DNA from: VRUE01 sp045805805
GTDB lineage: Bacteria; Actinomycetota; Thermoleophilia; Solirubrobacterales; 70-9
Assembly (NCBI GenBank): GCA_045805805.1
Contig: JBJMKO010000144.1
Location: 18,042-82,041, forward strand
DNA length: 64,000 bases
Reading direction: 5' to 3'
The notes below the pieces were generated by a model. The model had not been told where the DNA came from and searched no databases. It saw only the letters and a list, made by a program, of their open reading frames with translations. A program made the position numbers and the translations under genes. Positions 33,363-41,591 of this stretch are shown here, piece after piece. How positions within the stretch are numbered: position 1 is the stretch's first letter; each line of letters begins with the position of its first letter.

Positions 33363-34880
33363 CGCCGGAGTAACCGGATTACGCCGCTCGGCGAACGCCC
33401 GGCCCTTGCTCGCCGCCATCGCGAAGCGCTTGATCAGGTCATCGCGCAGGTCGGTTGGCTCGACGACCGCGTCGACGACCAGCTCCGAGGCGAGGTGGAG
33501 GATGTCGATGTCCTCGGCGTATTCCTCGCGCTTGGCGGCGACGAACGCCTCGCGCTCAGCCTCGTCCTCAATTGCCTGGATCTGGTTGTAGAAGACGGCA
33601 TTGATCGCCGCCTGTGGACCCATCACCGCGATCGAGGCGCTGGGCAGGGCGATGCAGCAGTCCGGCTCGAAAGCAGGACCGGCCATCGCGTAGAGGCCGG
33701 CGCCGTAGGCCTTGCGGACGACCACCGAGATCTTCGGCACGGTCGCTTCGGAGACGGCGCTGATCATCTTCGCCCCGTGGCGGATGATCCCCTGGCGCTC
33801 GACCGCGGTGCCGATCATGAAGCCCGGCACGTCGGCGAGGAAAAGCAAGGGGACATTGAAGGCATTGCAGGTCTGGATGAAGCGGGCCGCCTTGTCGGCG
33901 GAGTCGACGAAGAGGACGCCGCCGGTGTGCTTGGGCTGGTTGGCGACGATTCCGATCGCGCGCCCGTCGAGGCGTCCGTAGCCGACGATCAGCTCCTTCG
34001 CCCAGCGCTTGTGGACCGCCAGGAAGCTGTCGGCGTCCAGCAACGAGTCGAGTAGCTGCTGCATGTCGAAGGGTTGGTTCTCGTCGGAAGGCAGGATCTC
34101 GGCGATCGAAGTGTCCGATGCCGGCTCGGCGACCGGCGCGGCGGGTGGTTCCTCTCGCCAGTTGCCCGGCATGAAGGAGAGGTAGCGCTTGGCCAGGTCG
34201 ATCGCCTCCTCGTCGGACTTGACGAGGAAATGGCCGCAGCCGGAGACGCCGGTGTGCATCTTGGCCCCGCCCATCTCCTCCAGGCTGACCTTCTCGCCGA
34301 TCACCATCTCGGCCATCCGCGGCGACCCCAGGTACATCGAGGCGTTGCCGTCGCGCATGATCACCGCGTCGCAGAAAGCCGGGATGTAGGCGCCGCCGGC
34401 TGCGCTGGGGCCGAAGAGCAGGCAGACCTGCGGCACCTGGCCGGAAAGCCGCACCTCGTTGTGGAAGATCCGCCCGGCGCCACGGCGCCCGGGAAACATC
34501 TGCACCTGGTCGGTGATCCGCGCCCCGGCCGAGTCGACCAGGTACAGGATTGGGATCCGCAGGGAGAGCGCCCGTTCCTGGATGCGAAGGATCTTCTCGA
34601 CGGTCTTCGGGCCCCATGAGCCGGCCTTGACGGTCGGATCGTTGGCCATCAGAGCGGCGCGGCGGCCATCGATCCTCGCCAGGCCGGTTACGACGCCATC
34701 GGCCCCCAGTCCCTCCTCGTCCCAGTTCGCCAGTGCCGCCTCCTCGGCGAAGGAGCCGGGGTCGACGAGCCGCGCGACCCGCTCGCGCACCGGCAGCTTG
34801 CCCTGCTCCGCGGTCTTCTCGTGATGGCGCTGCGGGCCCCCCGCGAGAGCCGCCTTGAGCGCCTTCTGGAAGTCGGACAT
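33360..34880 (-). CDS. Acyl-CoA carboxylase beta (carboxyltransferase) subunit
   Basis: 506-aa carboxyltransferase of biotin-dependent acyl-CoA carboxylases. The N-terminal crotonase-like half contains LVDSAGARITDQVQMFPGRR and LFGPSAAGGAYIPAFCD; the C-terminal half contains FLADVPGFMIGTAVERQGII and KAYGAGLYAMAG. Neighbouring HMG-CoA lyase and acetoacetyl-CoA synthetase favour 3-methylcrotonyl-CoA (leucine pathway) over propionyl-CoA as substrate, by inference. The biotin carboxylase subunit is not in the window. Confidence 0.88.
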   Translation of the reverse strand: MSDFQKALKAALAGGPQRHHEKTAEQGKLPVRERVARLVDPGSFAEEAALANWDEEGLGADGVVTGLARIDGRRAALMANDPTVKAGSWGPKTVEKILRIQERALSLRIPILYLVDSAGARITDQVQMFPGRRGAGRIFHNEVRLSGQVPQVCLLFGPSAAGGAYIPAFCDAVIMRDGNASMYLGSPRMAEMVIGEKVSLEEMGGAKMHTGVSGCGHFLVKSDEEAIDLAKRYLSFMPGNWREEPPAAPVAEPASDTSIAEILPSDENQPFDMQQLLDSLLDADSFLAVHKRWAKELIVGYGRLDGRAIGIVANQPKHTGGVLFVDSADKAARFIQTCNAFNVPLLFLADVPGFMIGTAVERQGIIRHGAKMISAVSEATVPKISVVVRKAYGAGLYAMAGPAFEPDCCIALPSASIAVMGPQAAINAVFYNQIQAIEDEAEREAFVAAKREEYAEDIDILHLASELVVDAVVEPTDLRDDLIKRFAMAASKGRAFAERRNPVTPA

Positions 34881-34960
34881 GGCTGCGGAGCCTATTCGGC
34901 TATGTGCTGACTTCGTCTTTCGTTCCGCTATCCGGAACTAAACACGAACTCAGCCGTGGG

Positions 34961-35878
34961 TCAGCGGTGCCAGTCGACCGGGCCGGCCCGCAGGACATGG
35001 GAGCCGAGCGGGCGGCCGAGCACCTCCTGCGCGGCGCGCGCAGCCTCGACCAGCGCCCGAAGGTCGATCCCGGTCTGCGCCCCCATCTCGTGCAGCATCG
35101 AGACCACGTCCTCGGTGGCGACGTTGCCGGTCGCACCGGGCGGGACCGGACAGCCCCCCAGCTCCCCGAAGCTCGACTCGAAGGAATCGATGCCCTGCTC
35201 CAGCGCCGCCAGCACGTTGGCGAGACCCTGGCCGCGGGTGTTGTGGAAGTGCGCGGTCAGCTCGACCTCGCCAAGTCGCTTGCGCGCGGCCGCGAAGAAC
35301 TCGCCGACCTGGCGCGGGTTGGCCATCCCGGTCGTGTCGCCGAAGCCGATCTCGGCGCAACCGGCGGCCGCCAGGCGCTCCGCGATCTCGAAGACGCCGT
35401 CCTGCGGCACCTCGCCCTCGTACGGGCAGCCGAAGGAGGTCGCGATCACCCCCTCGCGGCGGAGTCCCGCTTCGCCGGCGGCAGCGAGTGCTTGCTCCAG
35501 ACCCCCAAGCGACTCCTCGATCGAGCGGTTCACGTTCTTGCGGTTGTGCGTCTCCGAGGCAGAGAGGAAGACGCTGATCTCGTCGAAGCGGTCGCGCAGC
35601 GCCAGCGCCCGCTCCAGCCCCCGTTGATTCGGGATCAGCACCGAGAAGGCAACACCGTCGCGGCGCTGGATACCGGTCAGCACCTCCTCCGCATCGGAGA
35701 GCCGCGGGATCACGTCTGGCCGCACGAACGAAGTCACCTCGAGCCGCTTCAACCCCGTCCCCGAGAGCATGTCGACGAGCCGGATCTTCTCCGCCGTCGG
35801 AATCGTCTCCGGCTCGTTCTGGAAGCCATCACGCGGCCCCACCTCGCGGATGCGGACTGCTTTGGGCAAATCGGCCAC
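34961..35878 (-). CDS. Hydroxymethylglutaryl-CoA lyase
   Basis: 305-aa TIM-barrel lyase of the DRE-TIM group: VGPRDGFQNE near residue 13 (catalytic Arg/Asp and metal), EVTSFVRPDVIPRLSDAEEV, TAHFHNTRGQGLANVLAALE (metal-binding HxH) and GLGGCP-like GELGGCPVPPGATGN with the catalytic Cys. Cleaves HMG-CoA to acetyl-CoA and acetoacetate, the last step of leucine breakdown; its product is the substrate of the AacS encoded nearby. An 80-bp gap separates it from the carboxylase gene on the same strand. Confidence 0.92.
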   Translation of the reverse strand: MADLPKAVRIREVGPRDGFQNEPETIPTAEKIRLVDMLSGTGLKRLEVTSFVRPDVIPRLSDAEEVLTGIQRRDGVAFSVLIPNQRGLERALALRDRFDEISVFLSASETHNRKNVNRSIEESLGGLEQALAAAGEAGLRREGVIATSFGCPYEGEVPQDGVFEIAERLAAAGCAEIGFGDTTGMANPRQVGEFFAAARKRLGEVELTAHFHNTRGQGLANVLAALEQGIDSFESSFGELGGCPVPPGATGNVATEDVVSMLHEMGAQTGIDLRALVEAARAAQEVLGRPLGSHVLRAGPVDWHR

Positions 35879-35887
35879 GACGGCAGC

Positions 35888-36802
35888 TTAGGCACTCCGC
35901 CTCGCTTCGATGCGGCGCACCACGGCAAGCAGGGTCGAGCGCACGTATTGGCGTTCATAGCGCAGCTGCCAGTGGGTGAAGCGAAGCGGGATGAACCCGG
36001 CGGCAAGATGCGCCTGATCGCGAATGTGATCGCGCATCTGCTGTGCGGGTGTGCGGTGGTAACGCAGCCCGTCGGTCTCGACCACCAGCCGAAGATCGGA
36101 CCAAAGGAAGTCGACCTTGAAGCCGTTCAGGTGCTGCTGCGTCATTGGCAAGGGCAAGCCCGCCCTTCGAACCTGCGGCAGGAACCACTGCTCGAGTTCC
36201 GAGTCCGTCAAACGGAACGTCCGCCGATCGAGCAGCTCGCGCAGTCGCGCCACGCCTCGTTGACCGCGGTAGGCGTCGAGAGCAATCCGCAGGGCCTCCG
36301 GGTCGATCAGATCGAGTCGATCTGCCTCATTGACTGCACGCTCAAGCTCGCCGAGCCCCAGCGAGCAGGCGATGTCGATCAGCGTGCGCACCACGCAGGT
36401 CACCGGGATCCCGGCGCAGGTCGTCAAATCCGCATCCGGAAGTGTCCGCCGGTGACTTGTTATTCCTGCCTGCCGATGTCGATGTGCCGCCGGTGTCGAA
36501 ATCTCCAGGTGCCCTCGTTGCTCACCGCCAATCCCCCAGAGCGCTGCTGCGCTGCGATGGCTCAACGCTGCTCCCGGACCACCGGCGAGAACCGCGGTCA
36601 TCCACCGACCCCGCCGGGTGAGTTCCGGACGACCAACCGCGTAGACCCCGCGCCCGACTCGATGCAAGCGGCCCCTGGACACACGATGCTGAATGCCCTG
36701 CGTACTCAACCCGGCATCCAAAAGCTGCCGCCGCGAAACCACCCCCTGCTGCTCCCGCGCCAAACGCCAAATCGTTGCCGAGTGGTCAGTTGATGACCCC
36801 AT
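35888..36802 (-). CDS. AbiEi-like HTH protein with DUF559 nuclease-like domain
   Basis: 304 aa. N-terminal winged-helix of the AbiEi antitoxin type (LAREQQGVVSRRQLLDAGLS, then VSRGRLHRVGRGVYAVG). The C-terminal 100 residues resemble DUF559, a very-short-patch-repair-like endonuclease fold (FKVDFLWSDLRLVVETDGLR, then YHRTPAQQMRDHIRDQAHLA): the Asp/Glu pattern DFLW...VVETDG is the active-site core. No AbiEii toxin gene is adjacent. A common solitary actinobacterial architecture of unknown role. Confidence 0.8.
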   Translation of the reverse strand: MGSSTDHSATIWRLAREQQGVVSRRQLLDAGLSTQGIQHRVSRGRLHRVGRGVYAVGRPELTRRGRWMTAVLAGGPGAALSHRSAAALWGIGGEQRGHLEISTPAAHRHRQAGITSHRRTLPDADLTTCAGIPVTCVVRTLIDIACSLGLGELERAVNEADRLDLIDPEALRIALDAYRGQRGVARLRELLDRRTFRLTDSELEQWFLPQVRRAGLPLPMTQQHLNGFKVDFLWSDLRLVVETDGLRYHRTPAQQMRDHIRDQAHLAAGFIPLRFTHWQLRYERQYVRSTLLAVVRRIEARRSA

Positions 36803-36847
36803 AGGGTCACTAAGTGACCAGTCGGCGGAATTCTCCCCCCCTGGGGG

Positions 36848-37582
36848 TTAGACCATGCCTAGGCCGCCGCTTACGCCTAGGGTCTCGCCCGTTACGTAGG
36901 TGGCGTCGTCGGAGACCAGGAAGGCGACTGCGGCGGCTACCTCATCGGGCTGGCCCAGGCGGCCCATCTGGGTGGCCGACTTCATCGTCTCGATCACTTT
37001 TTCGCCGATCTCGCCGAACTCCTTGGCCCCCATCAGGAGCGGGGTCTCGATCGGGCCGGGGGCGATCGAGTTGGCGGTGATCCCGTAGCGGGCGTTCTCG
37101 CGGGCGATCGCCTTCATGAAGGCGACGACACCCCCCTTGGTCGCCGAGTAGACGGCGGAGCCCTTCGAGCCGACCCGGCCCGCCTCGGAGGAGATGCTGA
37201 GGATGCGACCGTATTTCGCCTCCTGCATGCCGGGCAGGGCGGCGTGGGTGCAGTTGAAGACGCCGACGAGGTTGATCCCGATCAACCGCTGCCACTGCTC
37301 GGGGCTGGTGTAGGTGAAGAAGCCGAACTCGTCGGTGCCGGCATTGTTGACGAGGATGTCGAGCGTGCCCACCGCCTCGACCGCCGCGCGGGCGGACTCG
37401 AGGTTCGTCACGTCGAGCTCGAGCGGGTGGCCGTTGACCTCGCCCGCGACCCGCTCGGCCCCCGCGACGTCGACGTCGCCGACCCAGACCTCGGCGCCCT
37501 CCGCGGCCAGGCGCGCGGCGATCGCGGCGCCTATCCCGCCTGCCCCGCCGGTAACCAGCGCCTTTCGCCCCTCCAGCCGCAT
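36848..37582 (-). CDS. Short-chain dehydrogenase/reductase
   Basis: 244-aa classical SDR: cofactor motif TGGAGGIGAAIAARL, NNAG, catalytic Ser in ISSEAGRVGSKGSAVYSATK with YxxxK, and PGPIETP. Asp in GDVDVAGAE after strand 2 suggests NAD(H). Resembles FabG/BadH-type beta-hydroxyacyl-CoA dehydrogenases. ATG at 37582 leaves only 27 bp to the divergent npdG start, so the two promoters must overlap. Confidence 0.9.
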   Translation of the reverse strand: MRLEGRKALVTGGAGGIGAAIAARLAAEGAEVWVGDVDVAGAERVAGEVNGHPLELDVTNLESARAAVEAVGTLDILVNNAGTDEFGFFTYTSPEQWQRLIGINLVGVFNCTHAALPGMQEAKYGRILSISSEAGRVGSKGSAVYSATKGGVVAFMKAIARENARYGITANSIAPGPIETPLLMGAKEFGEIGEKVIETMKSATQMGRLGQPDEVAAAVAFLVSDDATYVTGETLGVSGGLGMV

Positions 37583-37609
37583 CGGGCGGGAGCATAGACT
37601 CACGCGCTC

Positions 37610-38302
37610 GTGGCGGACCTCCCCACCATTTCCATCGTCGGCGGCACCGGTGCCCTTGGCGCCGGCCTCGCCCTGCGCTGGGCCCAGGCGGGGGCGCCGA
37701 TCGCGATCGGATCCCGCTCGGCCGAGCGGGCCGAGGAGGCTGCCGCCAAGCTGCGTGAGAAGGTTCCCGGCGCCGAGGTCGAGGGCCTGCTCAACGAGGA
37801 GGCCGCGAACCGCGCCGAGATCGTCTTCCTCACCGTCCCCTTCCGCGCCCAGTCGGAGAACCTCAACAACCTGCGCGAGGCGCTGCGGCCGGGCCAGATC
37901 CTCGTCGACTGCACCGTCCCACTTGCCGCCGCAGTCAGCGGCAAGGCGACCCGCTCGCTCGGCGTCTGGCAGGGCAGCGCCGCCCAGCAGGCCCAGGAGA
38001 TGGTCCCCGAGGGCGTCGCCGTCGTCGCCGCCCTGCACACGATCGGCGCGCCGACGCTCGCCGATGCCGACGCCGAGCTGGGCGAGGACGTGCTGGTCTG
38101 CGGCGACCGCAAGGCCGACAAGGCCCGGGTCGCACGCCTGATCGAGCTGATCCCGGGGCTGCGCGCCGTCAACGCGGGGCCGCTGGAGATGGCGCGCATC
38201 GTCGAGCAGCTGACGCCGATGCTGATCTCGATCAACGTCCGCTACAAGGCCCACGCCGGGATCCGGCTGACCGGGCTCCCCGACGGCGACCACTGGGAGT
38301 AG
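37610..38302 (+). CDS. npdG: F420H2:NADP+ oxidoreductase
   Basis: 230-aa reductase exchanging hydride between F420H2 and NADP+. ISIVGGTGALGAGLALRWAQ is the NpdG-type glycine-rich loop, followed by IGSRSAERA (Ser-Arg for the NADP phosphate), VFLTVPFRAQ and a C-terminal AHAGIRLTGLP. GTG start; 7 bp upstream of cofD, heading an F420 operon npdG-cofD-cofC-cofE. Confidence 0.93.
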   Translation: MADLPTISIVGGTGALGAGLALRWAQAGAPIAIGSRSAERAEEAAAKLREKVPGAEVEGLLNEEAANRAEIVFLTVPFRAQSENLNNLREALRPGQILVDCTVPLAAAVSGKATRSLGVWQGSAAQQAQEMVPEGVAVVAALHTIGAPTLADADAELGEDVLVCGDRKADKARVARLIELIPGLRAVNAGPLEMARIVEQLTPMLISINVRYKAHAGIRLTGLPDGDHWE

Positions 38303-38309
38303 GCCGACC

Positions 38310-39236
38310 GTGAGGGTCGCGCTGCTGGCGGGCGGCACCGGCGGGGCCAAGCTCGCCGCGGGGGTACAGGAGGAGATCGGCTCCGACCTGACGGTGATCG
38401 CCAACACCGGCGACGACATCGAGACCCTCGGCGTCCACGTCTCCCCCGACCCCGACCTCATCACCTACTGGCTCAGCGGCGAAATCGACGAGGAGCGCGG
38501 CTGGGGGCTGAAGGACGACAGCTTCACCGTCTTCGACCGGCTGACGAAGCTCGGCGCGCCGGCTTGGTTCGGCCTCTCCGACCGCGACCTCGCCGCCTGT
38601 CTCTACCGCCGCGAGTTCCTCGACGAGGGCGGCCGCCTCACCGACGCGCAGGCCCAGATCGCCCGCGGGCTCGGAGTCGAGGCGCGGGTGCTGCCGATGT
38701 GCGAGGCACCGGTGCGGACCAAGGTGCTGACCGCGGCGGGGGCGCGCACTCTGCAGGAGTACCTGATCGTCGACCGCGGCGAGCCAGAGGTAAGCGGAGT
38801 CGAGCTGGACGGGATCGAGGCAGCCGAGCCGAGTGCCGAGGTGCTCGACGCGCTGCGCTGGGCGGAGGCGATCGTGATCGGCCCCTCCAACCCGGTAATC
38901 AGCATCGGCCCGATCCTCGCCGTCCCCGGGATGACCGAGGCGATCTCGGCATCCAGCGCCCCAGTCGTTGCGGTCAGCCCCTTCGTCGCCGGCCAGGTCG
39001 TCAAGGGGCCGACCGAGCGCTTCATGCAGGCCCTGGGCCGGCCCTCGACCGCGGCCGGCGTCGCCTCGCTCTACGCCGGGCTGATCGACGCAATGGTCGT
39101 CGATGACGGCGACCCAGACCCAGCGCCGGCGGAGATCCCGACGCTCGCCGCGCCGACCCTGATGGAGGGCGCCCCCGGGCGAGCGCGGGTGGCCCGTCTC
39201 GTCCTCGACTTCGCAGCTAGCCTCGACGGAGCTTGA
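38310..39236 (+). CDS. cofD: 2-phospho-L-lactate (phosphoenolpyruvate) transferase
   Basis: 308-aa CofD/FbiA that joins the activated phospho-C3 unit from CofC to Fo, forming F420-0 (or its dehydro form). LLAGGTGGAKLAAGVQ at the N-terminus, NTGDDIETLGVHVSPDPDLI and IGPSNPVISIGPIL are diagnostic. GTG start; 4-bp-type overlap with cofC. Confidence 0.95.
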   Translation: MRVALLAGGTGGAKLAAGVQEEIGSDLTVIANTGDDIETLGVHVSPDPDLITYWLSGEIDEERGWGLKDDSFTVFDRLTKLGAPAWFGLSDRDLAACLYRREFLDEGGRLTDAQAQIARGLGVEARVLPMCEAPVRTKVLTAAGARTLQEYLIVDRGEPEVSGVELDGIEAAEPSAEVLDALRWAEAIVIGPSNPVISIGPILAVPGMTEAISASSAPVVAVSPFVAGQVVKGPTERFMQALGRPSTAAGVASLYAGLIDAMVVDDGDPDPAPAEIPTLAAPTLMEGAPGRARVARLVLDFAASLDGA

Positions 39237-39874
39237 AAGCGACCGCGGTCCTACCGGTGAAGCGCTTCGGCGCCGCCAAGCAGCGGCTCGCCGCCGGCAT
39301 CGACGACGAGCGCCGCAGCGCAGTGGTGGCCGCGATGCTCGGAGACGTGCTGGAGGCGATCGGCGAGGCGCGGTCGATCGAGCGGACGATCGTCGTCACC
39401 AGCGAGCCGTCGGCCTTGGAGCTGGCCGCCGAGGCGGGAGCCGAGGTGCTCCCGGACCCCGACGAGGGCGGGCACTCCGGCGCGGCTCTTGCCGGGATCG
39501 CTCGCGCGCGCGAGCTGGGCGCCGGCTGCGTCGTCCTCCTCCCCGGCGACTGCCCGCTGCTCGACCCACGCGAGCTCGAACGGCTGCTGACCGGAATGCC
39601 GGAGCGCTTCGTCGCCGTCGTCCCGGACCGGCACGGGACGGGTACGAACGCCCTGGCGCTGGCACCGCCCGATGCGATCCACCCCAGCTTCGGCGAGGGC
39701 AGCTGCGCCCGGCACGTCGCCGGCGCCCGCGAGGCCGGCGTGCCCTACGCCGTCGAGGAGCTGCCGTCGCTCGCCCTCGATCTCGACACCCCTGCGGACG
39801 TGGTCGCCCTCACCCGGGCGCTGGCGGAACAGCCGGGACGGGCAAGGCGGACCGCAAAGGCGCTCGGCATATGA
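39233..39874 (+). CDS. cofC: 2-phospho-L-lactate guanylyltransferase
   Basis: 213-aa nucleotidyltransferase (CofC/FbiD) that activates the phospho-C3 acid with GTP. LPVKRFGAAKQRLA near the N-terminus, LLPGDCPLLDPREL with the metal-binding Asp, and TGTNALALAPPD are typical. TTG start overlapping the cofD stop; the stop overlaps the cofE start by 4 bp. Confidence 0.93.
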   Translation: MKATAVLPVKRFGAAKQRLAAGIDDERRSAVVAAMLGDVLEAIGEARSIERTIVVTSEPSALELAAEAGAEVLPDPDEGGHSGAALAGIARARELGAGCVVLLPGDCPLLDPRELERLLTGMPERFVAVVPDRHGTGTNALALAPPDAIHPSFGEGSCARHVAGAREAGVPYAVEELPSLALDLDTPADVVALTRALAEQPGRARRTAKALGI

Positions 39875-40689
39875 GCGAGCTGCGGGTTTTCGCGGTCGAC
39901 GGCCTGCCGGAGATCGAGACCGGGACGAACCTCGGCGAGCTGATCGCGTCGCGGGCGGAGCTTCTCAACGGGGACGTCGTGGTGGTCTCTCAGAAGGTCG
40001 TCTCCAAGGCAGAGGGACGGGTGCGGCGACTCTCCACGGTAGTCCCCGGCGCCGAGGCTCACCGTCTCGCCGCCGAGCTTGGCAAGGAGCCGGCCATGGT
40101 CGAGCTGACCCTGGAAGAGAGCCGCGAGGTGCTGCGAGCCGAGCGTGGCGTCCTGATCACCGAGACCTACCACGGCTTCGTCTGCGCCAACGCCGGCATC
40201 GACAGCTCCAACCTCCCTGAGGCAGACACCGTCTGCCTGCTCCCCGAGGACCCCGACGCCTCGGCCCGCAATCTAAGAGTCGAAATCGCCTCCGCAGTGA
40301 CGAAGGAGCATGGGGTGGGACTCGCCGGACACCCAGCGCGAAGCGCGTCCGCCGAGTCCCACCCCATGCTCCCCCCAACCCTCGCGGTAGTGATCGGCGA
40401 CAGCTTCGGCCGCGCTTGGCGCCTCGGCCAAACCGAGGCAGCAATCGGCTGCGCCGGCCTGACCCCGCTGGACGACTGGCGCGGCCGAAGCGACTCGCAC
40501 GGGCGCAAGCTGGAAGCCACGATGATCGCCATCGCCGACGAGGCCGCCGCAGCCGCCGACCTCGTCCGCGGCAAGGACAGCCGCGTCCCGGTCGCGATCG
40601 TCCGCGGCTTGGACCGCTTTATCACTGTCGACGACGGCCCCGGCGCAATAGCGCTACGCAGACCTCGAGACGAAGACCTCTTCCGCTGA
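39871..40689 (+). CDS. cofE: F420-0:gamma-glutamyl ligase with an in-frame palindrome insert
   Basis: 272-aa ligase adding glutamates to F420-0. LNGDVVVVSQKVVSKAEGR and HGFVCANAGID(SSN) at residues 32-113 and VVIGDSFGRAWRLGQTE near 173 are conserved. Residues about 145-168 (KEHGVGLAGHPARSASAESH, then PMLPP) replace the short loop normally found before VVIxDSFGR and are encoded by a 68-nt near-perfect palindrome, so the insert is a late, tolerated addition. It lacks the C-terminal nitroreductase-like domain present in mycobacterial FbiB. Confidence 0.93.
   Translation: MSELRVFAVDGLPEIETGTNLGELIASRAELLNGDVVVVSQKVVSKAEGRVRRLSTVVPGAEAHRLAAELGKEPAMVELTLEESREVLRAERGVLITETYHGFVCANAGIDSSNLPEADTVCLLPEDPDASARNLRVEIASAVTKEHGVGLAGHPARSASAESHPMLPPTLAVVIGDSFGRAWRLGQTEAAIGCAGLTPLDDWRGRSDSHGRKLEATMIAIADEAAAAADLVRGKDSRVPVAIVRGLDRFITVDDGPGAIALRRPRDEDLFR
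40305..40372. repeat. Palindromic insert inside cofE
   Basis: 26-bp inverted arms (40305-40330 and 40347-40372, one mismatch) with a 16-nt loop that holds a smaller GCGC-GAA-GCGC hairpin. Length preserves the cofE frame. Confidence 0.88.
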
Positions 40690-40693
40690 GACC

Positions 40694-40805
40694 GGAACCA
40701 TCCCGGTAGGGGTGGAGCGTCTTGTACTTTTTCGCGGCGCGGTTCGGGCGCCGGCAATCCCCGCTCCTCGAAAAAGTTAAGCGGAACCCCTGCCGGGATG
40801 GTCCC
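40694..40805. repeat. Palindromic element, TTTTTCG/CGAAAAA core family
   Basis: 20-bp arms (40694-40713 and 40786-40805, two G:T-type mismatches) around the same core as 8836 and 33246. Lies between convergent cofE and the gene ending at 40821. Confidence 0.9.
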
Positions 40806-40820
40806 GGCCCCCGCATCGGA

Positions 40821-41591
40821 CTACGGCAGAACCGACTCCAGCTTTTCTTCGGCGGCCGGCTCGACCCTGACCGCCACGCAATCGTCTTCGGAGATGACCT
40901 GTTCGAGCAGGTCGCCGACATCGCCGAACTTCCCTTCGAGCTGGATTTCGCTTTCGCTGCCATCGCGCCCGACGCGCCGGATCACGATCTCGACTTCGGC
41001 CTCCTCGGAGGGGATCGCCTCCGCTACGAACCTGATGGTTACTTCGTATTCGTCCCCTTCACAGCCCGGTTGTGGTTCGACTTCGACCACCGCCGTGCCT
41101 GGACCGCCCGCGCCACCGCCGTCGGCGACGACCGTCTGCGGGGGCGGCGGAGCTTCGGGCGGGAGCGCCGGTTGACTCGAGACCGGTGGCTCCAGCTCCG
41201 ACGCGGGCGGAGATGGAGATGGAGTCGCAACGGTGCTCACCACGCGGGCCTGGGCGAGCGCCAGGGTGGACCCGGACCCGTCCGCTGCAGGCACCCGCTC
41301 AACCGCCACCGGGACGGCATGGGCAAGGCCTTCTCCCCCCGCGCCGGCCGGGCGAGAGGGCGGGTCGGGTGTGATCGCCACCGCGTCGCCGAGTGCCGCG
41401 GTCCCGAGCACAACGCTGAGGTGGGGATCGACGGAGTCGGCCTCCCAGGGTCGCAGGCCGGCCAGCGCGACGAAAGCGAGCACCAGCACCAAGCCCAGCA
41501 GCGAGAAGACCGCTAGACCAGGAAATCCCCCATCCCCAACTGGCGAGCGCGAAGCGATTGCCGAAAGATAGTCGCTAAGGGCCCAGGTCAA
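40821..41591 (-). CDS. Membrane-anchored protein with Pro-rich stalk
   Basis: 256 aa. One N-terminal membrane helix (residues 27-46, AVFSLLGLVLVLAFVALAGL), then a long Pro/Ala/Ser-rich region (about 70-165) with PSPSPPASELEPPVSSQPAL, and an acidic C-terminal domain (EGDEYEVTIRFVAEAIPSEE onward). Two Cys residues may pair. Start overlaps the fbiC stop by 4 bp, so it is translated with fbiC. No function recognised; the link to F420 may be only transcriptional. Confidence 0.65.
   Translation of the reverse strand: MTWALSDYLSAIASRSPVGDGGFPGLAVFSLLGLVLVLAFVALAGLRPWEADSVDPHLSVVLGTAALGDAVAITPDPPSRPAGAGGEGLAHAVPVAVERVPAADGSGSTLALAQARVVSTVATPSPSPPASELEPPVSSQPALPPEAPPPPQTVVADGGGAGGPGTAVVEVEPQPGCEGDEYEVTIRFVAEAIPSEEAEVEIVIRRVGRDGSESEIQLEGKFGDVGDLLEQVISEDDCVAVRVEPAAEEKLESVLP

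Noticed and set aside
34904..36793. 629-codon open frame on the plus strand
   Set aside because: It is antisense to HMG-CoA lyase and the AbiEi/DUF559 gene, both with clear motifs; long antisense frames are expected in high-GC DNA.
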